Below are positions 11,870 to 23,626 of a stretch of DNA of 64,000 bases, piece after piece (position 1 is the stretch's first letter; each line of letters begins with the position of its first letter). The translations under genes and the position numbers were made by a program. Location: positions 1,178,001-1,242,000 of the forward strand of contig CP087215.1 in the NCBI GenBank assembly GCA_020912385.1. Direction: 5' to 3'. The notes under the pieces are model-generated. The model searched no databases and was not told the DNA's origin. It saw only the letters and a program-made list of their open reading frames with translations. Source of the DNA: Neofusicoccum parvum (taxonomy: Eukaryota; Ascomycota; Dothideomycetes; Botryosphaeriales; Botryosphaeriaceae).

Positions 11870-12261
11870 ATGTCCGACCCCATCAATAATGTGAGGATAC
11901 TGTTGTCAGACGGGCGCGAAGGACGAGGAGGTCAGGGCTTGTGTGGAGAGGATGGCAGCGAAGGACACGCAGTTGGAGGATTGTGCCGAGAAGGCTGCTC
12001 TGCTGCCGTCGAGAGGCGGCTGGTGGGCAAGGTCGCTGGCGCGAAGGCGATACGGGAATGTGAGGTTGACGCTCAGGTCACTGTGCTTCAGGCTGAGAAG
12101 GACGGGTTGCAGATGTCTTGCCATGCCCACGAGCAATGTCTCTGGTGCCTCCAGAAGGACCTCATGAGGAGGAGAAACTCGCCAAGGCGCTGCGGGAGGA
12201 GAAGGCGAAGATGGATGGTATGCCTACGATATTTTCGTCGGAAAATGCCATCACAGACTGA
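11870..12261 (+). pseudogene. Possible degraded coiled-coil protein gene
   Basis: Three consecutive pieces in different plus-strand frames each read as charged helix: KDEEVRACVERMAAKDTQLE (around 11920-11980), then VERRLVGKVAGAKAIRE through VTVLQAEKDGLQ (around 12005-12115), then EEEKLAKALREEKAKMDG (around 12155-12220). No intron model joins them cleanly, so frameshift decay is the simplest reading. There is no family identification. A spliced functional gene with introns I misplaced is the alternative. Confidence 0.25.
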
Positions 12262-14310
12262 GTGACGCTCGGCGCAGTGATGTGAAAAGGAACCCTCGGA
12301 AAAAGGACAGCTTGACTTGCTCACATACACTGCGAAGGCATTCCTACGTATCTGCACCATTGAACTTCAGGTTGGATCCTTGGAGGATCTCCGCACAACA
12401 GTTCCACATTCCTAGATGGTCTGAACGTGTGGAACTGACCTCTCTACGCCTATGTACATACATATTCAACAAATTAGCCAGTCTCTCCATGGAAGACTTG
12501 ATCAAAGATGCCGATTCCCTTATCATTTGTGAACGCGTTTCCCTCTTTCTGTACACTTCTAAATCTATACATTGCGCACAGGTCCCAGCTTCCATCCGCC
12601 AAAAACCAACACGCTATCATGCCGGCAGCACTCGAGTCCAGCTACCGGGAAGACAGCGCATCCACGGCTCAAGCAAGCCCAAGCCTCGTGCCTCCCTCCC
12701 ATGACACACGCTAAAAGGAGTATTTGAAATCCATAGAACCCCCCTTTTCGCAACCTTTCCACCGCCCTTTTCGCCATCAGATGTCTCAGACCAAGCCACG
12801 GGCGGTGCCGCGGTTCTTGCCATGGCGGCTCGGGCAGTGGACGTGGCTGCTGGTGGCATGCGTGCCGCAGCCAAAAGTGTATCTCATCGGGAAGACCAGC
12901 GCTGGGCGTGATTCGGAGCGACTCCGTCCAGTGGGCGGGACGGTCGTTGTCCGCGGGCCACGGAGCGTCTCGCGCGGGTGGCACCGGGCGCGAGAAGGAC
13001 GGGTCTGCGGCTGGGGGGACGGGCTGATGGCGCTCGTCTGCCAGAATGCGGCGGTGGGTATTGGGAGCATCGCGGTCGGGAGCGCTTTCAGAACGAGGTG
13101 GCTGACGTGGGTGAGGGGGGCAAGGCTGCGCAGGAACTATAGGGTAGCAGGACAACAGCGATAATGGTTTGCTGATAGAAATTATCAAAACTTGGGTGTG
13201 CGATACTCGAAGATGGTCAAGTCGCTGAGTGAGATAGGCATCGGCCCTTAGGGCTGGACGATTGACGCGTATCAACAGTTGAGAGCCTCCACGCGGCGGG
13301 GGAGATCTCGATATGTCCCTGATGCGGCGGATCTTCTCAAACTCGATCTGCAGCTCGTACATCTGTCACAGAGGGTCATGAGAATGAACGTTTTGTGCCT
13401 CTGTGTTGGGCATCGCGTTAGCAGTGGAACGTGCTGCCGTCGCATTAGCCGGCCGAGAAGAAATGTCACGGGTGAGGAGATTTTGCGGCAGGGGGCTGGC
13501 TGAGTTCGGAACAATGGCTTGTCTGCTCGGGCAGCACACATGGGTCTAGCCCTTCCAGGCGCTGTTAAGCAGACGGTTAGAGTGGGCGCTTATTGCTCGC
13601 CGGCCAACTGAGTGGCAGCGATGGAGAAGAGGCCGCCATGCTTGGAGATGGTGAGCTGCTGATCATGTTGGAGGGCTGGGCCTTTGTCCCAAATAATCTT
13701 TAGCTGAGTGTCTGGAAGGGAAGCTGCTAGCAAGACCATTGTTTGGAGCCTACGCACAACTCCGACTTTATTCAGCTCTCATTCCTCTCTGCGAACCTCG
13801 GGAGCTCGGATGGGGGTGATGCACTCGTATAGCTGGGGTCGAAGTGGCTCTATTCGGGCCCAGATCTCCCCGTAACCTTCTCCTGCGGCGCCGCCAGAAG
13901 CCCGAGCAGAGATAATTGTCGAGCGCAGGCAAAGATGGGTCATCAGAACACTGGCTTGATCTCCACCCACCAGCAAAAGAAGAAATGAATAAAAATCCGA
14001 AGGAATTGAGAATATAGCGAGATTCAATACATGCATTAAGTCCAACATAGGAATTCCTGTCGCCGATTTGGTGGCCGCTCGGGATTCTGGTATCTTGGCA
14101 TTTGCGGCGCTTCGCGCCTTTAGCACCAAGTGCCACCAGCTCCTCCGGCCTGGTTGAGTTTCAATATACTCTGCACTGCAGCGTCTGCTGTAAGTAGTGA
14201 AACACTCGTCGTTGTCGCTTCTGCATCTCGAATCGTAAAATAATATTCTCCGTCATAGACGTGGTATCCTAGCTGAAATGCGCCGCGCACTTCCGCGCTA
14301 TCTCCAGCTG
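12262..14310. other. Intergenic with weak coding-like fragments
   Basis: On the minus strand near 13310-13362 the short segment MYELQIEFEKIRRIRDIS looks like charged helix. It is followed by a frame that loses coding character, so it may be a gene remnant. Open frames at 12565-13362 and 13768-14136 have no family signature. Nothing else seen. Confidence 0.3.
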
Positions 14311-14318
14311 TATAAAAG
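14311..14318 (+). promoter_or_regulatory. TATA box of the WOPR regulator
   Basis: TATAAAAG only 29 bp upstream of the first ATG at 14347. This is close, so translation may begin at one of the two next in-frame ATGs (14362 or 14371), both still before the WOPR domain. Confidence 0.5.
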
Positions 14319-14346
14319 CAGTACGTAGGTAAAGCATCCCTTCGAC

Positions 14347-15443
14347 ATGCCGCTCATCATCATGCCAAACATGCCATCACAAGCTCCAACCTGGGAGGGG
14401 TTCGTTGACACAACCTACGATGCCTTGATTGTCTTCGAAGCCTGTCTTAACGGGGTTCTCCAAACTTGTTCCCGCCGTCTCAGTGACGGAGAAAGAGTCC
14501 GGTTCGTCCGAGACGGTTCCGTTTTTGTTTTTGAGGAGTCAGCTTCGGGTATCAAGAGATGGACCGATCGCGTTCCCTGGAGTCCGAGCCGCATTCGCGG
14601 AGGTTTCCTCGCCTACCGAGAGCTCGAGCAGTCGTTCAACCCCCCCAAGAAGACCCGAGCCAAACGTCACAAGATGAAGGGCAACCGACCCGAGGCCTCC
14701 CCTCATGATGGCGCCAGCAACCACTCCAATCACGCCTCCGAAGTGTTGCCGTACGAGATGCGTCAGGCTAACGCTCAACAAAACGCGAGGCGGCACACCA
14801 ACCCGTATAATATCAAGCGAGACGGGCTGCAGAAACGAACCATCAGCGTCACCGTCAACAATCGCCGCTACCACATGGTTGCATACAACTTCCCAAAGGA
14901 CGCAAAAGGCCTATCTGCTATGTCCAGGCCGTCCGATGATCCCCGTCTCTCTCACTGCCATCCCCGGGAAGAACTACTTTACGGTCAGAGAGGCCGCAGA
15001 AGTAAGTCATGCTACTCCGACAGTCGATCAACTCCTAACCCTTATGCTAAGGCGCAGCTGAGAGCACTATTCCTCCCTTGCTGTGCACTCCATCGACATT
15101 CAATGAACCCATCACTATATCCGATGCCTTCACTTGGTTGTTCAGCCCTGCCAGGACTCCGAATCAACATCTCGAGCCGAACATTCGCGGGAACCATCAG
15201 ATGAAGCTCGAGCCTCAGCGCGAACTCGATGATTCCACGATCGCCACCCCTCGCTATACGGTTCCGTCGTCTACCTTTGCCATGCTCGGACGTCCGCGTG
15301 GCGATAACCCCCACTCTGTGCAAAAAGACACGATGCCGCCCGCGCATCTCATGGGCCCTTCTGGTGCTTTCCAGCCATTCGGCTACCAGTTTTATCCTAC
15401 TTCGGTTGAGCAGGAGATATCTTCGTGGGTGGCGAAGTGTTGA
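14347..15443 (+). CDS. WOPR-domain transcription regulator (Gti1/Pac2 family)
   Basis: Exon 1 14347-15001 and exon 2 15052-15443, with a GTAAGT donor; a CAG acceptor at 15057 would also keep frame and drop two residues. The product is 348 residues. The first half of the WOPR DNA-binding fold is very clear: TWEGFVDTTYDALIVFEACL, SGIKRWTDRVPWSPSRI, then GGFLAYRELE. The second half follows a basic linker at about 158-195 with LQKRTISVTVNNRRYHMVAY and RPSDDPRL. Known members (Wor1, Ryp1, Sge1, Pac2, Gti1) act in the nucleus as morphology and virulence switches in ascomycetes; Sge1-type and Pac2-type cannot be separated by eye. The C-terminal half is low complexity, as usual. It lies 2.3 kb from the retrotransposon; no disruption is seen. 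Confidence 0.9.
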
Positions 15444-17699
15444 CAGCGAAAGAGTAACTGCACGCGTGGCATCATGACAAAAGTCGTTCGCAGAACGATA
15501 CGGGCTGAGGAGGAGTTTCGGACACGTATCTTGGAATCTGAGGGACGTTTTTGGAAGCTTCCGTGTTGTTAAATTTTCTCTTGGGACTCGGAATCATTCA
15601 TTTTTATTTTGTTTGTTGGAGCCACCAGCAATGAAACCTCAGGGAAGGGCAATCAGACAGGGGCCATCCAACAGAAAGTTCTGATCGCCAACCGGACACC
15701 GTCTACACCACTTCATGCTGGAATGCCATATCTACTGCCTGTGGCTGCTGCTCAGAGTTAATTTCAGATAGTTGCTTTCGTCGGGTGATGACACGAGTGG
15801 CAACCAGGGGAAGGCTAAGGAAAGGGTTCGGGCCGTGACCATTTACGAGCTGCCTAGTGGCCTTAGGAGTCTATTCCGGTTGAAGCAGTTCGTAAATTAG
15901 CATCTCTTGGCATTGTGAGGGAGCCGCGTTAGCTTGGGTGTCTACCCTACTGCGTCTTAGCTGTGACGCGTCATTCATCACATTGCATTGGAGAATGATA
16001 CGATCCGAGTATCCCCTATGCCTCATTGCAACCGAAGTGTCAACAGCGTATTTCCAAGGTCTTTGTCGCCTTCATACCCTCGGGTGATGTTCGTCTGAGG
16101 GGATTCGGGTATGGGGGCTAGAGAAGGATCAGCTAGCTCTAACTTCTGTATCATGCAAAGAAATAACTTTATCGGCGTTAGCTGCATTATCGGACATGAG
16201 TATCGCGTCGAATAATCGAAGAAGACCATAGTCAGCTTCTAGAATGTCAATACAGACGGGAAAGCCCGCCGGAATGCTAAGCAGCTGACATGATAGGCTG
16301 AGAAGTGAGATTTGCATGACGACGTTGCGGTCCCATCAAAGCGGTAACTTTGCCACTAAGTATGGACTGACCACTCTGCATACGCGTCGGACCGCAGATA
16401 CGAGTATCCGAAGAACAGGGGTCAGAGAGGAGGCAACAGATAGCGCTCCGAAGAGTGAGAGTTTCGCCTGGGTCCGTGCGTTTGGCTTCCGAAAGCCCAC
16501 GGATCCGGGCTGCAGAAAACCTCTCGCCCGTTGTCCAGCCGGCACTTGGAAGTCTTGGATCTGCCGCATACAACTTGGCATTGAATTTTTGAGCGCGACT
16601 GTGGCTGAATAAGAAGCGGATTGGTTTTCCTTCTACCTGGATGCTCCCTTAAAGCCATTCTTCAAGCCAACCACTGTGACAAAATAGGTGGTCACGTCAT
16701 CAGATGTCTGTGCGGGGCGGATACGTAGCTTTGCTAGCCACCACACACGATTAGCAAAGGAGACTGGCTCCTCTCATCCTAACTTACTATCTATTGGTTC
16801 TCGACCTGTTCATCTCTATCTACGGAGCTATCATTTTGTGCTTAATGACTCGAACAGGCTCTATTCTACACTCGTCGAGGAACTCCTTCTACATACGGAC
16901 TTTCAGCAACGACTTCGTAAGTCAATGCCGGTAATCTGAGCGGGCAGCCTCACGAATCGCGGAGCTGTAGTGTGATTGAGTAGGCTACTCCTACATGTGG
17001 TTAGCCTTGCGACAGGCCCCCACAGGCGCTTGGGGGCGATGGCAACAAATCAACATCGTGGCGCCAGCTCATTCCACGTTGCGTCCCAACCCTCCCGTCC
17101 AACTCGAGACATGCCCTCACCATTGCCGCTGTCATTACCACTGCTTACCATCTCATCCCTCAAGCTAGAGCTCGACGCTTTCAAATTTCTCGTGGGAGCC
17201 AGCGAAACCAACGCCAGGTTTTAGCGCACCTACAGCGCAGGGTCGCGCCCACCATCGTTGCGAAGAGCAAGCTACTGCCGCAGTTGACGCTCTAGACCGA
17301 TAAAAACACAGATTGACGGATCATGGACTTTATATTGACACTACGGATGGTGAAGAGAAGGTGTACGAAGTCCGAGGTGCAGGTGGTTTGATGGATGCGA
17401 GACCACAAGAAAAAGGAGGGGAGTTGTGCTGAGAATGCACTGCATGTCTGGATAGGAGATAATTGTGCTGGTGACTTGGTAAATGGGTGGAAGACCGGCT
17501 CGATTTCATGCAAAATTGTCAGTAGCTGACATGGCACATATAATCGGAGAAACGTCTCAGCAAAACTTCTAGCTCCGGTGGCTTTTTGAAAGTGAGGAAC
17601 TCATCGTGAATCAAATATGAAATCTCTACGACTGTCTCCACTGCTTAATTTAATCACGCCCGACTTGACGGAGCCGGTTGAATGTGCATCCGGTATCCG
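15444..17699. other. Gene-free interval before the retrotransposon
   Basis: More than 2 kb with only short frames under 100 codons on both strands and no domain signature. No tandem repeat, tRNA or second transposon copy noticed. It may contain old, unrecognisable sequence. Confidence 0.4.
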
Positions 17700-17704
17700 C
17701 CTAG
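17700..17704. repeat. Target-site duplication CCTAG, left copy
   Basis: CCTAG directly precedes the TGTAAC end of the left LTR, and an identical CCTAG follows the right LTR at 25648-25652. A 5-bp duplication is what a Ty3/Gypsy integrase makes. It shows that the element is complete from end to end and inserted as one unit. Confidence 0.92.
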
Positions 17705-18140
17705 TGTAACGGCGGGCCTCTGCCTCCAGGGATCAAACACCAAAGAGGGTGGTAAGCCGTGTAGGGTTTACCTTGAGTGGGTACAAGGTAGGGGGAGAGA
17801 ACAAGTGTGAACGAATACACGTGACTGAGCACTGCGTGCGAAGGCCGTGTTACTAATCAATGGTGTAGATTGATTATTGAAGTTGACCACGAAGGGTCAA
17901 GTATCTAGCTAAGTGAGCGTGCTTATATACTGTAGGAAAGCTATGACAATCTGGTGTTGCTCTATGTAGCTGTAGCTACACTGGGCGACAGTTGCTTTAT
18001 GTCGCCCGGGCTCGTAAGGGCGACATGTGGGTCCTGGTAGATCATCACGTGCCTTTATCACGTGGTGATTCCTTTTCTTGCGGGGCTTCTTCGTAAGTCC
18101 CCTCACTTTTCTGCGTCCTCGCAGCGGCTGCGCCGTAACA
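17705..18140 (-). repeat. 3' LTR of the Gypsy element
   Basis: A 436-bp terminal repeat, TGTAAC...TAACA in plus-strand reading, matched base for base by 25212-25647 except at eight positions. Two of the eight changes are on this copy. Inside lie a hairpin-forming pair of CACGTG sequences (18041-18069) and a GTCGCCC/GGGCGAC inverted repeat (18000-18023), possible promoter elements. A TATATA occurs near 17924. Confidence 0.95.
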
Positions 18141-18158
18141 CTATCCCCCCCTTTAAGG
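18141..18158 (-). other. Polypurine tract of the Gypsy element
   Basis: On the element strand the sequence immediately before the 3' LTR is CTTAAAGGGGGGGATAG, a purine-rich run that ends exactly at the LTR boundary. This is the expected second-strand primer site, and it confirms the minus-strand orientation. Confidence 0.85.
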
Positions 18159-18239
18159 ATCTTCGGCCCGAAGATTCTTCCGCCTGCATATATCTTCTTT
18201 CACGGTTCGTCTGGTCCCTCTTTCTGTAAGTCTTCCGTA

Positions 18240-18928
18240 ATGGCTCCTAAGCGTGCTTGTCCTAACAGCAGCGGGGACGTTTCTCGCCTTGCTAAGCAGC
18301 ATCGTTCTACTCTCTCTCGTAAGAGGTAACTCCGCGACATTCTTTCGAACGGGGTCGAGATGATTCCTTGTACTCCCTGCTTGGAGCGCGGTTCTCGGTG
18401 TATCGCGTTGCCGGACAACCCGCAGGTATGCGCGGCTTGTCTTAAGGCTCGTCGTGGGGAGTGCGATGTTGCTGAAGCGAGCAATTCTGGCTGTAGGTTT
18501 CCTCATTGCTGGTGTTTTGCTTTTGCTGACCTTTCCTAGTGGACAAGCTTGATCGTGCGCAGGCGCTCCTAGAGGCGGAGGAGAGTGCAGCCTTTGCCGC
18601 TCTTTAACAGGCGGCCGCCAAGCTCGAGCGTCTTCGTAAGCAGCAGCGCTTCTTAAAGGAACGTCGTTCCCGTATGATTCGTGAGGGTTTCGCGTCACTG
18701 GAAGAACTTGAGAGAGCCGAAGCCGCCAGTTCGTCTGGGGGCCCTTCTGACCCTGAGAATTCTGAGGGTCCGTTCGTGTCAGAACAGCCACGTCACGAGG
18801 TGGTGGGTCCTGCTGTGCCGCAGTCGGCTGAGTCTGCCGCGTCTGCCGGTGAGCCCGTGACTGGTGCGAGGTCTCCTGTTGGATATCACGTGTTTCAAGG
18901 TCTCCTTATATCACACCACATAGCTTAG
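18240..18928 (+). pseudogene. Antisense accessory ORF in the retrotransposon: Zn2Cys6-like cluster plus coiled coil
   Basis: Exons 18240-18492 and 18540-18928 on the strand opposite to gag-pol, joined by a 47-nt intron with GTAGGT donor, would encode about 213 residues. Near residues 44-75 the cysteines are spaced C-x2-C-x6-C-x9-C-x2-C-x7-C, which falls within the spacing of fungal Zn(II)2Cys6 clusters. A charged coiled-coil stretch follows, with short motifs AKLERLRKQQRFLKERRS and EELERAEAA, and then a Ser/Pro-rich tail. Two TAA codons interrupt it, after residue 29 and in the coiled coil; both fit CAA-to-TAA change by RIP. It starts 100 bp inside the element, next to the 3' LTR, and converges on the 3' end of pol. 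I recall similar Cys-cluster proteins annotated as hypothetical in other ascomycetes, but could not check this. Its function is unknown. Confidence 0.7.
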
Positions 18929-19010
18929 CCACAATCACTCGTATAAGAGGCAAGCGGGTCACCCACCCTCTTCCTCTTCATGCCAATCATCAATGGATCA
19001 TCGTTGTTCA

Positions 19011-22000
19011 TCAACATTCCAACATCTCCTCACTCGTCGGAGTTAGTGGATTCCGCTCGTTTTGCGCTGGATCTGGCTGTTCTTGAGGGTTTTCCGTCGT
19101 TCTCTTTCGGGGACGACCTCGTTTTCGCGGGAGGTCCGGATTCTGGCGATGGAACTCTGTGACCAGTTCTAGGTGTATGTCGTCCCTGGGTATCCACTGG
19201 TTATCCTCATTCCCGTATCCTTCCCATTTGACCAGGTACTTAAGCTGGTGGCCGAACCGCTTACAGTCCAGGATCTTCTCTACTGGGTACTGTTTTTCTT
19301 CGGCGTCCGGGTTTTCTGGTACAATTTCTTCTTGGGTTTCTGGGATGTTGGCGTTTTCTGGTGCTGGCTCGAGTAGTGAGACATGGAAAGTGGAGTTCAT
19401 CCTTGTGTTTGACAGTTTGAGTCGATAGGTGACTTCTCCGAGTTTCTCTTCAATCTTGAATGGGCCAATTTTTTTGAAATCCAATTTGTCGTTTGGCCGT
19501 TTGGTCTTGATGTTTTTTCTAAGGAGATAGACCTTATCCCCCTTCTTGAGGTTCGGTGCCGCCTGGTGCCGTCTATTGTAGTATTTGGACATCATAATTC
19601 GGACGTATTCGAGGTCAAGGCTGATGGCCTTGTGGAGTTCCTTCAGCTGCTCGGCTTTAAGGATACCACTTTGCGCTAGCTTTCTGCTTGGAATTGTTTC
19701 CCTGTAGGCTTCTGGTTCAAACCCGTAGTTGGCGAAGAATGGTGATTCGTTCGTGGATTCTTGCTTGGAGCTGTTGTAGGCGAATTGGGCTATGGGTAGC
19801 AGTTCTGCCCAGTTCTCCTGTGGATAGTTGATATAACAGCGGAGGTATTGTTCAAGAGTCCGGTTCATTCGTTCGGTTTGACCGTCGGTTTACGCGTGTG
19901 CTGTGGTAGCGAGCTTACTCTTCGTTCCTAATTGGCGCATAACTGTTTGCTAGAATTCAGAGGCCATGAGCTTGTCTCTATCCGACACCATTTCTTCCGG
20001 CATTCCATGATCCGCGAAGATGGTTCGGAGGAACGTGTAGGCGAGCTGTTCTGCGTTGGATGCCTCGAGGTAGGGTAAGAAGTATGCGTACTTCGTGAGT
20101 CGGTCGACGAAGACGAGAATCGAGTCGTACGAGACTCCTGTAAGAGGATCTTTTGACCTAGGTAGCTTAGTAATGAAGTCCAACATGATGGACTGCCAAG
20201 GTTGCTTTGGTGCTTCTAGCGGCTGTAGGAGACCATAAGGTGCATGTGTCGCGGCCTTGCTTCTGATATAAAGATCGCACTGCGAGACTACACGCTATAC
20301 GGTTTTCCTCAGTCCTGGGAAGTAATAGTTCCTCGTGATTCTTTCTGTTGTCCTGTCGATGCCCTGATGTCCGTGTGCTGGGGCTTCATGGATGTCTTTT
20401 ACCAGTGCTTCTCGTAGCCGTGTTGGTACATAGATGAATCCTTTAAAGAGAAGCGTTCCTTCTCTATCTCGAACAATACGCGGGTCGTCCTCAAGCGCTA
20501 AAAGTTCCTGCGCGAAGGAGTCCTGCGCGTATGCTTCTCAGATCTTCTGATGCCACGGGTTCGGCTTGATGCGTAGCATAGGTAGTGTTTGTCTAGCAAG
20601 GAGGAGCGATCCATCGCTATCCTCTGCAAAGATTGCAGGGTGCGGCTCGGTTTTTCCTTCCATATAATCCACTCTTCGGCTGAGCGCGTCAGCTGCGGCG
20701 TTATCAGATCCCTTTCTATAGGTGATCTTGAAGTCGTAGGAGGCCATTTCTTCTGACCAGCGAACCTGCCGTCGGTTCAATTCCTTGGTCGTGGTGAAGC
20801 GTGTGAGATTCTAATGATCACAGCGTACTACCACCTAGTGGCTTGCTCCTTCGAGGTAATGTCTCTATTGCTTAAACGCTGAGACAATGGCCAGAAGCTC
20901 TTTATCGTGAATGTCGTAGTTGAGCTCTGCCGGGGTGAACTTCCTAGAGTAAAACGCAACGGGGTGCCACCTGCCTTCTTCGTCAGGCTGGCTGAGGCAT
21001 GCTCCTAGGGCGAATCCCGACGCATCAGTCTCTACTTCAGTGGGCTTGTCGGGATCGTATATCCCGAGCACTGGGGCTTCGTAAAACATCCGTTTAAGCA
21101 AATTAAATACCCGTTGCTGATCGTCTTCCTATTTAAAGCCGTACTCCTTTCGCGTAAGCCTAGTTAAAGGTTCCGTGACTCCGGAGTAGTTCTAGATGAA
21201 CTTCCTATAGAAGTTCGTGAATCCTAGGAAGGACTGTACTTCCTTGATCGTCCGTGGTGCTGGCTATTCTCTAATGGAATCCAGTTTCGAGTCGTCCATG
21301 CCGACGTGACCTGGGGTGATAATAAAGCCTAGGAATTCTATCCTCTAGACGTGCCATTCGCACTTCTCAGGTGCGATGGATAGGTTTTTTGCTTAGAGGG
21401 CTTCTAGGACCTTTCTAACATGCTTCTTGTGTTCCTCAAGGGTTTCTGAAAAGATGAGGATGTCGTCGAGGTAAGCTATATAGAAGATATCTAGGTATTC
21501 TCGTAGGGTGTCGTTGACGAGATTCTGGAATGTTGCTAGAGCGTTGGTAAGCCCGAATAGCATTACCGTATACTCGTAGAGTCCTAGCCTCGTTCTAAAG
21601 GCTGTTTTCCATTCTTCCCCTTCTTTAATCCTGACTAGATGGTATCCTTCCCTGAGGTCCAGCTTCGTAAAGTACTTTGCTTTCCTTAACTTGTCCTGGA
21701 GCTCGTCGATGCGGGGGAGAGGGTACCGGTTCTTGATCGTGATATCGTTCAGCTGTCGGTAGTCGACATATAGGCGTAGCTTGCCGTTCTTCTTTAGGAC
21801 AAAGAGGATCGGATATCTGGCTGATGACGTCGAAGGTCGGATATATCCTCGTTTAAGGTTCTTCTCGATATAGTCTCTGAGTGCTGTCATCTCCTTCTCT
21901 GATAAGGAGTAGATGGGTTTGTAGGCTGGCTTCGTGCCTGGTTTGAGTGGGATTTCGTGGTCCCACGGTTGATGCTTAGGCAAGTCTCCTTTTCCTCTTT

Positions 22001-23626
22001 CCTGGCAAACGGCTTTTAAATCCTAGTACTCGCTGGGTACCGTTTCCATTTCTGGTATTAGAGGATATCCATACGGGTTGTTCTATATTTCTAGACTGCC
22101 GTGTTGTCCCCTTGCGATCCTTGCAGGATCGTCGCCTCCTATAGGAGCGGGAATGTCCTCATTCTTTAGCCTTTCTCTTTGGGCTTTGGCCAGTGCTCTC
22201 TGTTGCACCGCCGGTGAGGGTTTGATGTATATAAGGCAGACCTGATGTCTTTGTCGTCTTATACGTTTGAATGCCTCTCCTGAGATTATCTAGACGTCGA
22301 TTTAAGGTTCTAGGGCTGCTAATTGCTTACGCGAAGCCTTACTTTTAGCCTTACGCCGCTTCCTCGTAGTTCTTCGTGTCGTGTGTTGTACTTCCGGTTC
22401 CTGAGAAGTGTCTGTCTCTGTTGGTCCTATACCATCTCGGTTGGTCGCGTTGGGGGTATCGTTTCGCTCAGTAGGGCTTATTCCTGCCGATGGGCTGTAT
22501 TTTACCGAGGAGGCTTTGCTACCTGCGTCGCAGTCCTGGTCCTGCCTTATACCACTGTCGGAGTTGCCTATACAGTTGCTATATTCAGGCCTTACACTGG
22601 CTACTTCCCGTGTTGATGCTGCTAGGAGTTTCCTAAGGGTATTTAGCAACCCGTTTTCTTTCTCCAGCCCTTGTTTTTGTAAGAGGTTCTCAAGGTCCTC
22701 TTGAAAGATGATGGAGTCTCCTCCTCTAAAGTCGAAGATTGGTTTCTGTGTCCTAACCCAGGGCATTCCGAGGATGATGTCGTGCCCGGGGACGCGTTGG
22801 ACGTCGAGGGAGATCTGTTCCTGATGGTTCCCTATCTGGAGGGTTGCTTCCTCCGTTTCTATATTTACCCAGCCTTCTCCATAGGCTGCTTGGGAGCCAT
22901 CAAACCCGCTAAGAGGGTAGGGCTCCTGTTTCTTACGGTAGGGGATGTTCATCTTCTGCACAAGCTTGTTGTGGATGAAATTTCCGCATGATCCTATATC
23001 AATTAGGATCCTAATAGGCACTCCGTTGAGTGTCCCTTGCGTCTTGAACTGTTTCTATAGGTTTGGTCCGGTGAGAGCTTCCGTGTTCGGGGTACGTGAT
23101 ACTATGTTGAGGGACCTAGGCTGCGGCCCCTACTGTTGTCCCTTAGCTGCAGGGCCGTCTAGTTTTTTGACTGGTGCCTTTGGTCTTCCTAGAGTAGGAA
23201 GAGGTTGTTACGAGTCCATCTACTTGGTCCCTATCCCTCTATTTCCCATTCCTCGATAACTCGGTGCGTCCTATCTTGCTGTACGCGTACCGGGAACCAA
23301 TGGTTTTCATTCTTCTGACGCCTGTGCGTCCTGCACTAATGGTCGATGTATGAGATCCATGCAATTTGTCGATGCTTCTTATACTGGGGGTTGAGGCGTT
23401 CGTCGTCTTCTAGGAGGATCTGGTGACTCGGCCTTGGGATCTGCCGAAGGGCTTTCCATTTGAGGCCTGGGACGGCTATTTCCATACTAGGAAACATTCT
23501 TACCCTTTCTTCCTTTTAGGCGAGTGCCTTCTGGGTCGCTAGATTGTCTTTAGGAGTGACTTCGTCTGTCTCTGTGTGACGGTCCTTATAGACACGCGTC
23601 TCCTATAGCTGATCTTCCTGTACCTG
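19011..23626 (-). pseudogene. pol of the Gypsy element: protease, RT, RNase H, integrase, chromodomain
   Basis: Successive open pieces with conserved motifs are separated by stops. Protease lies at about 22.8-23.0 kb, where the catalytic D-T/S-G reads DIG. Reverse transcriptase (21393-21983) keeps [14 protein letters not shown] and the catalytic YLDD ([10 protein letters not shown]). RNase H (20538-21101) has TDASGFALGACLSQ, HDKELLAIV and a DALSR end. The integrase core is at 19950-20186, with FVDRLTKYA and FADHGMPEEMVSDR. The last piece, 19011-19868, holds the integrase C-terminus and a chromodomain (YPVEKILD, YLVKWEGYGNEDNQWIPRDDI, about residues 192-231 of that piece). An AT-hook-like RKRGRPRKR follows. 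Changes such as Cys to Tyr in RLYVDYRQ and Pro to Leu in FGLTNAL fit CpA-to-TpA mutation. It is not functional. Confidence 0.92.

Noticed and set aside
11425..11889. 154-codon proline-rich plus-strand frame
   Set aside because: Composition effect of a C-rich tract; no start context, domain or conserved segment.
15002..15061. Frameshift in the WOPR gene, because a second frame also reads IPGKNYFTVREAAE
   Set aside because: The first frame already matches RPSDDPRL and ends at a good GTAAGT donor; splicing restores a long downstream frame, so no shift is needed.
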